64,000 nt of DNA from JBKDZL01 sp047971145 (GCA_047971145.1 JBKDZL010000028.1:1-64000); one strand, 5' to 3'. Positions 54,573 to 63,714 are shown, counted from the first letter of the stretch. A program made the numbers and translations. Notes: generated from the sequence alone by a model not told the origin.

Positions 54573-55391
54573 TTAAACCCGATCTTTAACAGCGCAAGTT
54601 CCCAAACTATACATAAGCTTCTTTTTTGGTTGAGCTGCCAATTTTAAATTCTTTTCTTTTAAAAGCCAATCATAACCATCACTGTCAATCTTTTCAGCAA
54701 GTTCTAAATCACCACTGCAGACAATTTGGCCATCAATCATCACATGGACAAAATCAAGATTTAATAACTCAGTAAATCTTTTATAATGAGTAACTACTAG
54801 TAAAGACATATTTATTTCAGCTTTTAGTTTTTGCAAAGCTTTAGCTACAATATTTAAAGCATCTACATCTAAACCTGAATCTATTTCATCTAACATGGCA
54901 ATTTCCGGTTTTAATATTTGCATATGAACAATTTCATTTCTTTTTTTCTCACCACCTGAAAAACCTTCATTTAAAAATCGATGAGCTAACTCACTTTTTA
55001 ATTCCAAATCTTTAATAGCACTTTCCATTTCTTTAATAAACTTAAATAAAGGAACTGGCTTCTCTGCCCGAGCATTCATAGCAGCTCTTAAAAAATCTGA
55101 GTTTGTTACTCCACTTACTTCAACGGGATATTGCATACCTAAAAATAAACCAACTTTACTTCTTTGATCAACGCTCATATTTAAAACATCCTGATCATTA
55201 AATTTGATTTCACCTTGAGTAACCTGATATTTAGGATGTCCCATAATAGTTTGTAACAATGTAGACTTACCATTACCATTAGGTCCTAATAAAACATGAG
55301 TTTCACCTTGTTTAATAACTAAGTCAATACCTTTTAATATTTCTTTGCCATCGATAGCAACATATAAATTTTTGATAACTAAACTTGACAT
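54573..55391 (-). CDS. sufC: SufC ATPase
   Basis: The 272-residue ABC ATPase has Walker A GPNGNGKSTLL (about 35-45), the signature FSGGEKKR, Walker B MLDEIDSGLD and H-loop VVTHYKR. It has a C-terminal extension of about 20 residues (AQPKKKLMYSLGTCAVKDRV) that most SufC proteins lack, including a cysteine. It leads the suf operon. Confidence 0.95.
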   Translation of the reverse strand: MSSLVIKNLYVAIDGKEILKGIDLVIKQGETHVLLGPNGNGKSTLLQTIMGHPKYQVTQGEIKFNDQDVLNMSVDQRSKVGLFLGMQYPVEVSGVTNSDFLRAAMNARAEKPVPLFKFIKEMESAIKDLELKSELAHRFLNEGFSGGEKKRNEIVHMQILKPEIAMLDEIDSGLDVDALNIVAKALQKLKAEINMSLLVVTHYKRFTELLNLDFVHVMIDGQIVCSGDLELAEKIDSDGYDWLLKEKNLKLAAQPKKKLMYSLGTCAVKDRV

Positions 55392-55417
55392 ATACTTTTC
55401 CTTTCATCAATACTATT

Positions 55418-55446
55418 ATTCTAACAAAAAAAACTGATAATACCAA
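55418..55446 (-). promoter_or_regulatory. Promoter of the suf operon
   Basis: TTGGTA (55441-55446), a 17-base spacer and TAGAAT (55418-55423). No clear operator for an Fe-S regulator was seen. Confidence 0.6.
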
Positions 55447-55455
55447 TAAAATGCT

Positions 55456-55484
55456 TTGCATATTAATAGTAACTATAATATAAT
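55456..55484 (+). promoter_or_regulatory. Promoter of the PrsA-like genes
   Basis: TTGCAT (55456-55461), a 17-base spacer and TATAAT (55479-55484), divergent from the suf promoter. Confidence 0.75.
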
Positions 55485-55506
55485 TGAAAGGTTATTGGAG
55501 GTAACT

Positions 55507-56511
55507 ATGAGTGAATTAATGAAGAAATACTGGTTTGTTGTCCTTGTAGGAGCATTACTTATTGCCACTTTTGGTTTTGTAATGTTAGAAGAAAACAAAG
55601 ACAGAGTTGCTGGTAAAAAGGAAGATGGGAAAAATGTCGTCTTTGAAATTGGGGAAGATGTTATTACAGCGGAAGAATTAAATGAAATGTTAATGGAAGA
55701 TCAAGACTCTTATATTGAATTAGTGGCTTATAATTTCCAAACTGATGTTTTATTACAAGCTGTTGAAATTACAAATGAAATGCGCACTGAAGCTAAAGAA
55801 TTAATAAGTACAATGCTTAATTATTTTAAAGAATCTTATAGTGATAATTATGAATCAGCTCTAGCGCAATGGATGAGTGCTAATGGTTTTACTAAGGAGA
55901 GTGAAATTGTTAATTACACCCTACCTTGGATGGTGATTAGACCAATGGTTATGGATGAGTACCTTGAGGCTAACTTAGATACTTTCTATGATGATTATGC
56001 TAAAGAGTATCAACCAAGATTAATTTCTCACATTTTAGTATCAATGGAAGATCCAAACTCACCTACTGAGGAAGAATTAGCTAAAGTTGCGGAAATTGAA
56101 AAAGAGCTAGAGACAAAGAGTTTTAGTGATGTTGCTACTGGATATAGTGATGATACAGGCTCAGCTACTAGTGGTGGTAGTATTGGTATTGTTGATAGTA
56201 AAAATGCTAGTGATTTTGTAAGTGAGTTTGCTAGTGCTGCTATGCAATTATCAACTGGAGAGACATCTCAATGGGTAAAAACTACTTTTGGTTGGCATTT
56301 AATTAAATGTGATGGTTCAGATCGTGATTCACTAATTGAAAGTGATGCCTTATTAACTAGATTAAGTGACTTAGGTATCGCTAATATTAGTACAGTATTA
56401 GTGGAAAAAGCTGAAGAAATTGGTTTCAGCTTTGCTGATGAAGAATTACAAACTAAAGTTATCAACTACTTATTAGGTAACAATACTACTGATGAGAGTG
56501 AGGGCGAATAA
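55507..56511 (+). CDS. Membrane-anchored PrsA/parvulin-type peptidyl-prolyl isomerase
   Basis: The 334-residue protein has an N-terminal signal anchor (about 9-26) and a SurA-like helical region. A parvulin domain follows (about 178-275) with ISHILVSMEDP, DTGSATSGGSIGIV and TTFGWHLIKC. It should help fold exported proteins at the outer face of the membrane. I chose the ATG at 55507, after GGAGG; upstream in-frame ATG 55456 overlaps the promoter. Confidence 0.9.
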   Translation: MSELMKKYWFVVLVGALLIATFGFVMLEENKDRVAGKKEDGKNVVFEIGEDVITAEELNEMLMEDQDSYIELVAYNFQTDVLLQAVEITNEMRTEAKELISTMLNYFKESYSDNYESALAQWMSANGFTKESEIVNYTLPWMVIRPMVMDEYLEANLDTFYDDYAKEYQPRLISHILVSMEDPNSPTEEELAKVAEIEKELETKSFSDVATGYSDDTGSATSGGSIGIVDSKNASDFVSEFASAAMQLSTGETSQWVKTTFGWHLIKCDGSDRDSLIESDALLTRLSDLGIANISTVLVEKAEEIGFSFADEELQTKVINYLLGNNTTDESEGE

Positions 56512-56512
56512 G

Positions 56513-57394
56513 ATGAAAAAAATTATTATAGCTATCATTACTGTATTAGTTTTAACAGGCTGCTCTAGTGCAGCTGCTAATTTAAGTAATCAAGAGAATG
56601 TTTATACAATCGGTAATTCTACCACAACTTCACAGGATATCTATGAAAAGCTAAAGAATAATTATGGTGTTTCTACAGTTATTAACTATATTATTGATTA
56701 TATTTGGCAAAATACTTGTGATACAGATGTTGATTTATTAGCTGATTTTGAAAACACTTATACTATTTATAAAATGTATTATGGTGATGAGTTTTATACG
56801 CAAATGGGTTATGCAAGTTTAGATGGTTTAAAGAAAGATTATGTTAGTAATGAAAAATTACAAGAAATCTATAAAAGTTATATCAATGAATCCTATGATG
56901 ATTTAGTAAGTGAATATACACCAAATAAATTATCATTAGTAGATTTTGCTGATGAAAAAACAGCTCAAGAAGCATTGGATAAACTATTAGCTGATGAAAA
57001 TTTAACTTTGGCTGATATTGCTACTGAATATGAAAGTACTACTTTTAAAGGTAAAGAAACTGTTTATACTAATGCTACTGGCTTAACCAGAGAATTAAAT
57101 GATTACTTAAGTAGTAGTGAGATAGGAATAGTTAAGGAAGTGGTTTCAGGAATTGATGGTAAATTCTATATAGTTGAAGTTATTAACCCTGATATCACTA
57201 ATTATGAAGATGCTGTAAAAGAGGCATTTATTAATGTCAATGAAATTATTGAAGATGCAATAATAAATTACACCACAAAGTACAATTTAAGTTATTATGA
57301 TACTGATATTGTAAAAGCTATTAAAGATAATTATCCAGCTTTTCAAGATCCTGATAAAATCACTGATAATTTAAATCATAATCATTCGCATTAA
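56513..57394 (+). CDS. PrsA-like lipoprotein
   Basis: The 293-residue protein has a signal peptide with lipobox VLTGC (about 14-18). Its helical layout resembles the neighbouring foldase, with a degenerate parvulin region (LSLVDFADEKTAQEALDKLL, then GKFYIVEVINP). The parvulin active-site pattern is not clear, so chaperone activity is more likely than isomerase. It ends in a histidine-rich NLNHNHSH that could bind metal. The ATG follows the upstream stop by one base. Confidence 0.82.
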   Translation: MKKIIIAIITVLVLTGCSSAAANLSNQENVYTIGNSTTTSQDIYEKLKNNYGVSTVINYIIDYIWQNTCDTDVDLLADFENTYTIYKMYYGDEFYTQMGYASLDGLKKDYVSNEKLQEIYKSYINESYDDLVSEYTPNKLSLVDFADEKTAQEALDKLLADENLTLADIATEYESTTFKGKETVYTNATGLTRELNDYLSSSEIGIVKEVVSGIDGKFYIVEVINPDITNYEDAVKEAFINVNEIIEDAIINYTTKYNLSYYDTDIVKAIKDNYPAFQDPDKITDNLNHNHSH

Positions 57395-57408
57395 TATGTT
57401 AATATTAG

Positions 57409-57433
57409 AAGGTAGCTTAGCTACCTTTTTTTA
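57409..57433 (+). terminator. Terminator after the PrsA-like pair
   Basis: AAGGTAG-CTTAG-CTACCTT followed by a T-run. Confidence 0.85.
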
Positions 57434-57445
57434 AGGAGAAATATT

Positions 57446-57832
57446 ATGTGTATATTTTGTAAAATAATTAATAAAGAAGTCCCTAGTGAAATAATTTATG
57501 AAGATGATCAAGTTATCGCTATTTTAGATATTTCACAAGCCACTCTAGGTCATACTTTAGTTTTAACCAAACAGCACTACCCTAACTTTAATGAGCTACC
57601 ACAATCACTACTGGAGCACCTAATGGTAGTATCACAAAGAATATCAAAAAAACTAATCAATTGTTTAGAGGCTGAGGGTTGTAATATTTTAACTAATATT
57701 AATGAAGTGGCAGGTCAGAGTGTTTTCCATACCCACATTCATATTCTTCCTCGTTATAAAAATGATGATTTAATTATTAAATTTACAGAACATCAAGAAA
57801 ATCTAGCTGAATTAAAAAGCTCATTAGTTTAA
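57446..57832 (+). CDS. HIT family nucleotide hydrolase
   Basis: The 128-residue protein has the zinc-like cysteines CIFCKI near the start, the KQHYPNFNELP segment and the histidine triad HTHIHILPR (about 98-106). Relatives split AMP from adenylated substrates. The ATG follows AAGGAG. Confidence 0.93.
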   Translation: MCIFCKIINKEVPSEIIYEDDQVIAILDISQATLGHTLVLTKQHYPNFNELPQSLLEHLMVVSQRISKKLINCLEAEGCNILTNINEVAGQSVFHTHIHILPRYKNDDLIIKFTEHQENLAELKSSLV

Positions 57833-57850
57833 CTTAATGAGCTTAATTTT
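57817..57850. terminator. Terminator between the HIT and flavodoxin genes
   Basis: AAGCTCATTA and TAATGAGCTT form a 10-base stem with an 8-base loop. It overlaps the HIT stop and reaches the end of the convergent flavodoxin gene. Confidence 0.75.
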
Positions 57851-58370
57851 ATAAGGTTTTGAGCCAGTCTATAATTACTGGTGATTCATCAGTAATATCA
57901 GAGCCTCTAATTGCTAAGGGATTTAGTACTTTAGCATTTGTAAGTTTTTTGATATCTTCAACGCTATTACCAAGACCACTACCTTCATGGGTACAATAAG
58001 GCATGATAACTTTATTACTAAAATCATGACTTTCCAAAAATGTCCACATCACCATAGGCATAGTTTTCATCCAATTAGGATAGCCTAGAATGATAACATC
58101 ATAATCATTCACCTCAATATTTTCAGCCAATTCTGGTCGCATATTTTTATTGAACTCTTCTTTTGAAACTCTAATTGCCTCAAAATGATTATAGGGATAA
58201 TCATAAGTGGTTCTAATGGTCAAACAATCACAATTCAATTCTTTTTGGATAGCTTTTGCTAATAATTGAGTATTACCTTGACCAGTATGAATAAACTTAC
58301 CTCCAGCATACTTTTCACCTTTATTATGAGAAAAATACGCTAATAAAACTTTTTTATCTTTCACCGACAT
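57849..58370 (-). CDS. Flavodoxin-like protein
   Basis: The 173-residue protein has the FMN phosphate-loop region AYFSHNKG...TGQGNTQLLAKAI (about 11-42), YDVIILGYPNWMKTMP and PYCTHEGSGLG, as in Flavodoxin_4 family members. It could act as a low-potential carrier or an NAD(P)H:quinone reductase. It has its own promoter: TTGTTA, 17 bases, TATAAT upstream, and a good AAGGAGG. Confidence 0.9.
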   Translation of the reverse strand: MSVKDKKVLLAYFSHNKGEKYAGGKFIHTGQGNTQLLAKAIQKELNCDCLTIRTTYDYPYNHFEAIRVSKEEFNKNMRPELAENIEVNDYDVIILGYPNWMKTMPMVMWTFLESHDFSNKVIMPYCTHEGSGLGNSVEDIKKLTNAKVLNPLAIRGSDITDESPVIIDWLKTL

Positions 58371-58515
58371 ATAGCCTCCTTAAAATAACTATTTAAATTA
58401 TACTTGAGATAAGAGATATTAACAATTCAATAGCTTTTATTATTTACTAAAAAACTATTGTTGTTGCAGTTTTAATATGCTAAGATTTAATATACCTTTA
58501 TTAAGGGGAGGAAAA

Positions 58516-60012
58516 ATGGAAAAAACAAAAAAAATAGGTTTTATTGAGCGTATTGGACGCTTTTTACCTGAATCAAATATTTTATTTTTGATTTTAATTG
58601 GTATTTTAATTGTAGTCAGCTTTTTCTTACAAGGAAATTATACTGGGGCTGATGGTATTACAACTTATCAAGTTAAAAATTTATTATCCGTTGAAGGTAT
58701 TAGATGGATCTTGTATAATTTTATTAACAATTTTAGAGCATATCCACCACTTGGTATTGTAATTGTTGGAGTTATTGGTTTTGGATTTGCTGAGAAAGTA
58801 GGTTTATTAGGAACATTAATCAAAAAAATTGGTCATTCTACTCCGGACAAATTTATCTTACCAGTTATTATTTTAATTGGTATTAACTCTTCTATTGCAA
58901 GTGATGCAGGGTATGTGGTGCTTATCCCTTTAGCTGGAGCTTTATATGCTGGATTGGGTAGAAATCCTTTAGTAGGTATTGCCGCAGCTTTCGCAGGGGT
59001 TTCAGCTGGCTTTGGGGCAGCTTTTATTCCGACACCAGGTGATGGTTTATTGGGTAATATTAGTGAGAAAGTAGTTGAAGATATTATGGGGAAAGAATTT
59101 TTATTTAATCCAGTTACCATGAATCTAATATTCATGTTTGTCTCTACTATTTTCTTGACCGTTTTAATCACTTTTGTTACTAAAAAGTTTGTAGAGCCTA
59201 AGGCGGATCACTATGATATTACAATACCTAATGAGGGCCAAATTGAAATTGGTAAATTAACTACAGAAGAAAGTAAGGGTCTTAAATCTTCTCTAGTGGC
59301 ATTGATTATTGTAATATGTACTTTTGTAGCTCTATATTTTTTAGGGCCACTGCAAAGTTTTGTAAATGAGGCTGGTGATCTTAAAAATCCTTTATTAGAT
59401 AATATTATTGTAATTATGATTGCCTTATTTTTATTCCCATCATTGGCTTTCGGTATTACTACTAATAAAGTTAAAAATAGTAAAGACTATATTGAAATCA
59501 CTACTAATTCAATGAAAGATATGGCATATATTTTAGTCTTTGCTGTTTTCGCTGGTAACTTTCTAGCTATCTTTAGTTTTAGTGGTATTTCTAACTATAT
59601 TGCCCATAATGGAGCTTTACTATTAATAAATTTAAATATTCAAAATGATATTTTATTAATCATTGCCTTTATTATTATTTGTGCCTTTATTAATTTATTC
59701 ATGGGCTCAGCAAGTGCTAAGTGGGTTTTACTAGCACCAATTTTCATAGTTATGTTAGATAGTGTATCAGGTGGTAGTTTAAGTGCAGATTATGTGCAAT
59801 TAGCTTATCGTATTGCCGATTCATCAACTAATATTATTACTCCTTTAATGTCTTATATGGGTATTATTTTATTGACTGCCAAAAAATATGCACCTAAGTT
59901 TGAAGTTGCAAATCTAATTTCTATTATGATGCCTTATTCTTGGTCAATATTAATTGGTTGGTCAACCTTCTTTATCATTTGGATGGTACTTGGCTTACCA
60001 ATTGGTATCTAA
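58516..60012 (+). CDS. AbgT family transporter
   Basis: The 498-residue protein has about twelve hydrophobic segments, with HSTPDKFILPVIILIGINSS (about 116-135), SDAGYVVLIPLAGALYAGLG and GFGAAFIPTPGDGLLG. These are AbgT-type signatures. Family members import p-aminobenzoyl-glutamate or export sulfonamide-like compounds; the substrate here is not shown. I chose the ATG at 58516 after GGGGAGG; an in-frame ATG 13 codons upstream overlaps the promoter. Confidence 0.9.
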   Translation: MEKTKKIGFIERIGRFLPESNILFLILIGILIVVSFFLQGNYTGADGITTYQVKNLLSVEGIRWILYNFINNFRAYPPLGIVIVGVIGFGFAEKVGLLGTLIKKIGHSTPDKFILPVIILIGINSSIASDAGYVVLIPLAGALYAGLGRNPLVGIAAAFAGVSAGFGAAFIPTPGDGLLGNISEKVVEDIMGKEFLFNPVTMNLIFMFVSTIFLTVLITFVTKKFVEPKADHYDITIPNEGQIEIGKLTTEESKGLKSSLVALIIVICTFVALYFLGPLQSFVNEAGDLKNPLLDNIIVIMIALFLFPSLAFGITTNKVKNSKDYIEITTNSMKDMAYILVFAVFAGNFLAIFSFSGISNYIAHNGALLLINLNIQNDILLIIAFIIICAFINLFMGSASAKWVLLAPIFIVMLDSVSGGSLSADYVQLAYRIADSSTNIITPLMSYMGIILLTAKKYAPKFEVANLISIMMPYSWSILIGWSTFFIIWMVLGLPIGI

Positions 60013-60038
60013 TAAATTTATTATCTTAATTCTTTATC

Positions 60039-60068
60039 AAGTCTCTAATCTAATTAGAGACTTTTTTA
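60039..60068 (+). terminator. Terminator after the AbgT gene
   Basis: GTCTCTAAT-CTA-ATTAGAGAC followed by TTTTTT. Confidence 0.88.
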
Positions 60069-60076
60069 TTAGCTAA

Positions 60077-61174
60077 CTAATGATCAAAGATGATTTTTCC
60101 CTCTTGTTGGATTTTTATAAAACCACTCTCAGTTAAACAGTATGTCTGATCGCTTACACTTAAATAATTTTGCTGTTTTAATTCCTTTAAAACTTTCAAA
60201 ATATAACTGTTTTTCCAACCCAAAATTCTAGTAAAATCACTAATACTTAAACATTGATATTCTTCTAATAAGAATAAAATCACAAGTTTATTAAACTGTT
60301 TCTTTTGTTTCGTGCTTCTTATTTTTTTAGTAATGTAGCCTTCACTATGGGAAAACATAAAAACAAAGACAAAGCTAATACCAGTCATAAGTGCCATAGA
60401 ACCGGCAATACTTACATCAAAGAATCTTGAAATTTGATAGCCGATTACTACATTAAAAATTGCAAAAAGACAACTAATAAAAATCATTTTCTTTAAATCA
60501 TTAGTTAATAAATACGCACTAATCGGTGGGCCAATCATAAAAGCAATAACTAATATTGACCCTACTGCACTAAAGGCACTTACTGCAGTTAATGAAACCA
60601 AACTCATTAAAAGATAGTTTAAAACAACTGGTGAAAAACCTAATACTGCAGCCAAAACAGGATCAAAACTAGCAATTTTAAACTCTTTAAATAAAACAGC
60701 AATAACAACAATATTAATCAATAAAACAATTGCAGCATTAATATAGGCACTAGGAATACTAATACCAAATAAAATTATTCTATCTAATGGCGCAAAAGCT
60801 AACTCCCCCAATAACACTGCATCAGTATCTAAGTGAGCTCCACTACCAACAGTGCTAATTAAAACAATCGCAATACTAAAGATAAAAGGAAAGACTACTC
60901 CAATGGCAGCCTCTTCTGCTAAAAGCTTAGTATTCTTGAGACCCTCAACTAAATAAACTGTTATTAATCCAACAATGCTAGCACCAACTAATAGCCAAGG
61001 TGATGAAAGATCACCTACTGCAAAAAAAGCTAAAACTATTCCTAATAAAACTGTATGCGTTATCGCATCACTCATCATTGACATTTTCTTTAATACCAGA
61101 AAAACGCCAACTAAACTACAGGCAACTGAAACTAGTGAAGCAATAATCATTATTTCTACTTGTAACATACTCAT
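60077..61174 (-). CDS. Metal ABC transporter permease with C-terminal winged-helix-like domain
   Basis: The 365-residue protein has the ZnuB/MntC permease fold, about eight to nine helices, with MMSDAITHTVLLGIVLAF (about 31-48) and the core FSAVGSILVIAFMIGPP. After the last helix (about residue 285) comes a soluble tail of about 75 residues. Its pattern LLEEYQCLSISDFTRILGW, SYILKVLKELKQQNYLSV and YCLTESGFIKI is that of a winged helix. The ATG overlaps the upstream permease stop (ATGA). It belongs to the metal uptake operon. Confidence 0.88.
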   Translation of the reverse strand: MSMLQVEIMIIASLVSVACSLVGVFLVLKKMSMMSDAITHTVLLGIVLAFFAVGDLSSPWLLVGASIVGLITVYLVEGLKNTKLLAEEAAIGVVFPFIFSIAIVLISTVGSGAHLDTDAVLLGELAFAPLDRIILFGISIPSAYINAAIVLLINIVVIAVLFKEFKIASFDPVLAAVLGFSPVVLNYLLMSLVSLTAVSAFSAVGSILVIAFMIGPPISAYLLTNDLKKMIFISCLFAIFNVVIGYQISRFFDVSIAGSMALMTGISFVFVFMFSHSEGYITKKIRSTKQKKQFNKLVILFLLEEYQCLSISDFTRILGWKNSYILKVLKELKQQNYLSVSDQTYCLTESGFIKIQQEGKIIFDH

Positions 61175-62283
61175 AGCTCTACCCCCTGCTGAATTAGTAA
61201 TTCAAGACCTGCAGCACACAGTGTTAGTTCTTGATCATTAATAACCAATAATTTCCGCTTACTTAAGTTATTAAGTAATTTGTTAAAATGCTTATCAGTT
61301 ATTTTGTGATTATCAATAGTATTGATATAAAAATCAGTTTTATCAAATCTGGCTTTGACATCCTTATCATGGTGAGAAAAATAATGAATCAGTAACATTT
61401 CAGCCTCAAAACATTTAATCGCATATTTTTTTTGTATATGTTTATGCACTATTCCTCTTTTAGGAGCTAACAGTATACTGACAAAAACAAAGGTACTAAC
61501 AATTAAAACAATTGCAGGACCAGTGGGAAAACCACTAATAGACGAAGAAATAACAGTACCAGTAAAACCACTAATAGCACCGATTATTATTGCCAAAAGA
61601 ACCATTGAAAGTAATGAGCTACTCCATTGTCTTGCTGCTACAGCAGGAGCGATAATAAGTGCACTCATTAAAACAACACCGACCATTTGAATACCCACAA
61701 TAACACTGGCTACAATAAAGGCATTAAGTAATAAATTTATAAATCTGCAAGAAAAGCCCGAAGTACACGAAAAAGTTTCATCAAAAATAAATAGTTTGAT
61801 TTCTTTCCAAAAAATTATAATAAGTATTAAAACAAGCAAAGTTACTACTACAATTAAAACAACATCTTGTAGTAAAATAGTAGCAGCCTGACCAAACAAA
61901 AAGCGATTCAAACCAGCCTGATTAGCATTAGGGAACTTTTGAATCTCAGTTAGTAACATCAAGCCAAAACCAAAGAAACTGGACATTACTAAGGCCATCG
62001 CACTCTCAAAATTAATTCTCGTATTATTAGAAAAGAAATCAATAATAAAAGTAGTAATTAAACCAACAACTAATGCCCCCAACAATAAAACTTCAGTATT
62101 TTTACTTTGAGTCAAAATAAAAGCTACCGCAATACCTGCTAATGATGAGTGAGCTATACTATCACCAATCAAACTCTGCTTCCGCAAGACCGCAAAAACT
62201 CCAGTAACACCACATAAAATACCTAAAGCGATGCCACCTAAAGCCACAACTTGAAAAGTATAGTCATTAAATAATTCAGTCAT
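61171..62283 (-). CDS. Metal ABC transporter permease with C-terminal winged-helix-like domain
   Basis: The 370-residue permease has GVTGVFAVLRKQSLIGDSIAHSSLAGI near the start (residues about 25-51) and nine or so helices. A C-terminal cytoplasmic tail of about 90 residues (CFEAEMLLIHYFSHHDKD, KHFNKLLNNLSKRKLLVI, ELTLCAAGLELL) also looks like a winged helix. A MntC-type long permease with a DtxR-like tail is known in Bacillus; here both permeases have one. I chose the ATG at 62281-62283, which overlaps the ATPase stop by eight bases. Confidence 0.88.
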   Translation of the reverse strand: MTELFNDYTFQVVALGGIALGILCGVTGVFAVLRKQSLIGDSIAHSSLAGIAVAFILTQSKNTEVLLLGALVVGLITTFIIDFFSNNTRINFESAMALVMSSFFGFGLMLLTEIQKFPNANQAGLNRFLFGQAATILLQDVVLIVVVTLLVLILIIIFWKEIKLFIFDETFSCTSGFSCRFINLLLNAFIVASVIVGIQMVGVVLMSALIIAPAVAARQWSSSLLSMVLLAIIIGAISGFTGTVISSSISGFPTGPAIVLIVSTFVFVSILLAPKRGIVHKHIQKKYAIKCFEAEMLLIHYFSHHDKDVKARFDKTDFYINTIDNHKITDKHFNKLLNNLSKRKLLVINDQELTLCAAGLELLIQQGVEL

Positions 62284-62998
62284 TTTTTGTACTTCTTCTT
62301 CCATATGCTTTATTAATATTATCTTTAGTAAAAGTAGATTCAACACTGCCACTCGCTAAAAGCTTAACATTAATTAATACTACATTGTCGAAATATTTTT
62401 CCACTGTATTTAAATCATGATGGACCGCAATCACACTACCACCATTATCGGTAATCTCTTTTAACAATTTCATTAATACCGCCTCACTAACAGCATCAAC
62501 GCCTTTTAAAGGCTCATCTAATATATAAATATCTGCTTTTTGAGCTAAAGCCCTAGCTAAAAAAACTCTTTGTTGTTGGCCACCGGATAATTGACGGATC
62601 TGACGATCTTTAAAATCGGACATTCCGACCTTTTCAATCATTTGTGCAGCAATTTCTTTATCTTTTTGAGTTACACATTAAATCCAACCAATTAAGCCAT
62701 CACGTCCCATCCAAACAATGTCTTCAACAGTAGCAGGAAAATCCCAATATACACTACCACTCTGGGGCACATAGGCAATTCTACTTACATCATCATTCTC
62801 TAAAATTTTAACAATTCCAGAAATTGGTTTAATCAGACCCATAATCGCCTTCACTAAGGTACTCTTACCAGCTCCATTAGGTCCCACAATTGCAGTCAGC
62901 TTAGCTTTTTCAAACTCTAGATCAATGTCCCAAACAACTGGTTTAATATCATATGCTACTGTAATATCTTCAACTTTGATTGCCCACTTATTACTCAT
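62276..62998 (-). pseudogene. Metal ABC transporter ATPase interrupted by an in-frame TAA
   Basis: One reading frame of 241 codons runs from the ATG at 62996-62998 to TGA at 62276-62278. It is complete for a ZnuC/MntB ATPase: Walker A GPNGAGKSTLVK (about 38-49), VPQSGSVYWDFP, signature LSGGQQQR, Walker B DIYILDEPLKGVD and H-loop AVHHD. The frame has TAA at codon 107 (62678-62680), between GLIGWI and CVTQKDKEIAAQ, where relatives have lysine or arginine. No frameshift is needed. An internal ATG at 62639-62641 could only give a C-terminal fragment without the P-loop. Confidence 0.85.
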
Positions 62999-63647
62999 CT
63001 TTTATAATCCTTTCAATTAATATTTCTTTACAAGCTTGATATGAGAGCTCGTAGTGCTTATTTTCATTTTGCAAGTATCTACTACCATCATACTCATTTA
63101 TTACTTTAAGTGATAATTTCATACCCTTCTTTAGACCCTTGTCATTAATATATTTAAGAAAATTAGGCTCATTAGCTAATTCTTTAATCACAAAATCATC
63201 TAATGAGTTTAACTCACTTAAGCGCATAATTTTTTTATTGCTCTGTTTGGAGTTTCCATAAATTATTTTACCATGGGGGCAAACTTCCGGATAATTTAAA
63301 AACTCATTAAGTTTATTTGCCAAAGATTCCGAGGTCGCATGCTCTAAAATTTCTGCTTCGGCATGGGTACTATCCCAACTATAATTTAAATGTTTAACTA
63401 AAAAAACTTCCCATAAGCGATGTTTTCTTAATACTTTTTTCACATCATCAATTCCCTGATCATTTAAAATATACCCTAAGGTATTATCTTTTTTAATTTT
63501 ATTAGTTAAAATTAATTTTCGCAACATTTCACTAACTGAGGGCGGAGACACCCTTAGGACACTTGCAATTAACTTGTTTGTAACTTTATCATTACTCTTA
63601 TTACAATTATAAATTACTTTTAAATAATCTTCTCTACTTGGCGTCAT
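62991..63647 (-). CDS. DtxR/MntR family metalloregulator
   Basis: The 218-residue protein has the N-terminal winged helix (PSREDYLKVIY, VSPPSVSEMLRKL as recognition helix, about 5-65). The metal and dimer domain has HRLWEVFLVKHL, HAEAEILEHATSE and CPHGKII, which hold typical metal ligands. An SH3/FeoA-like C-terminal domain follows (about 150-215, KKGMKLSLKV). It matches SirR/TroR-type Mn or Fe regulators. I chose the ATG at 63645-63647 after GAGGAT; an in-frame GTG four codons upstream is possible. It overlaps the ATPase gene. Confidence 0.92.
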   Translation of the reverse strand: MTPSREDYLKVIYNCNKSNDKVTNKLIASVLRVSPPSVSEMLRKLILTNKIKKDNTLGYILNDQGIDDVKKVLRKHRLWEVFLVKHLNYSWDSTHAEAEILEHATSESLANKLNEFLNYPEVCPHGKIIYGNSKQSNKKIMRLSELNSLDDFVIKELANEPNFLKYINDKGLKKGMKLSLKVINEYDGSRYLQNENKHYELSYQACKEILIERIIKDE

Positions 63648-63661
63648 TACTATCCTCACTT

Positions 63662-63677
63662 TTTAGGTGTACCTAAA
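63662..63677. promoter_or_regulatory. DtxR/MntR-type operator on the regulator promoter
   Basis: TTTAGGT-GT-ACCTAAA, with 7-base arms, touches the -10 box (TATAAT, 63677-63682 on the minus strand). The -35 is TTGCCA (63700-63705), 17 bases away. Binding here would block the regulator-transporter operon. Confidence 0.85.
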
Positions 63678-63714
63678 TTATATCTTATTTATCAAGACAT
63701 GGCAAGAATAATAA

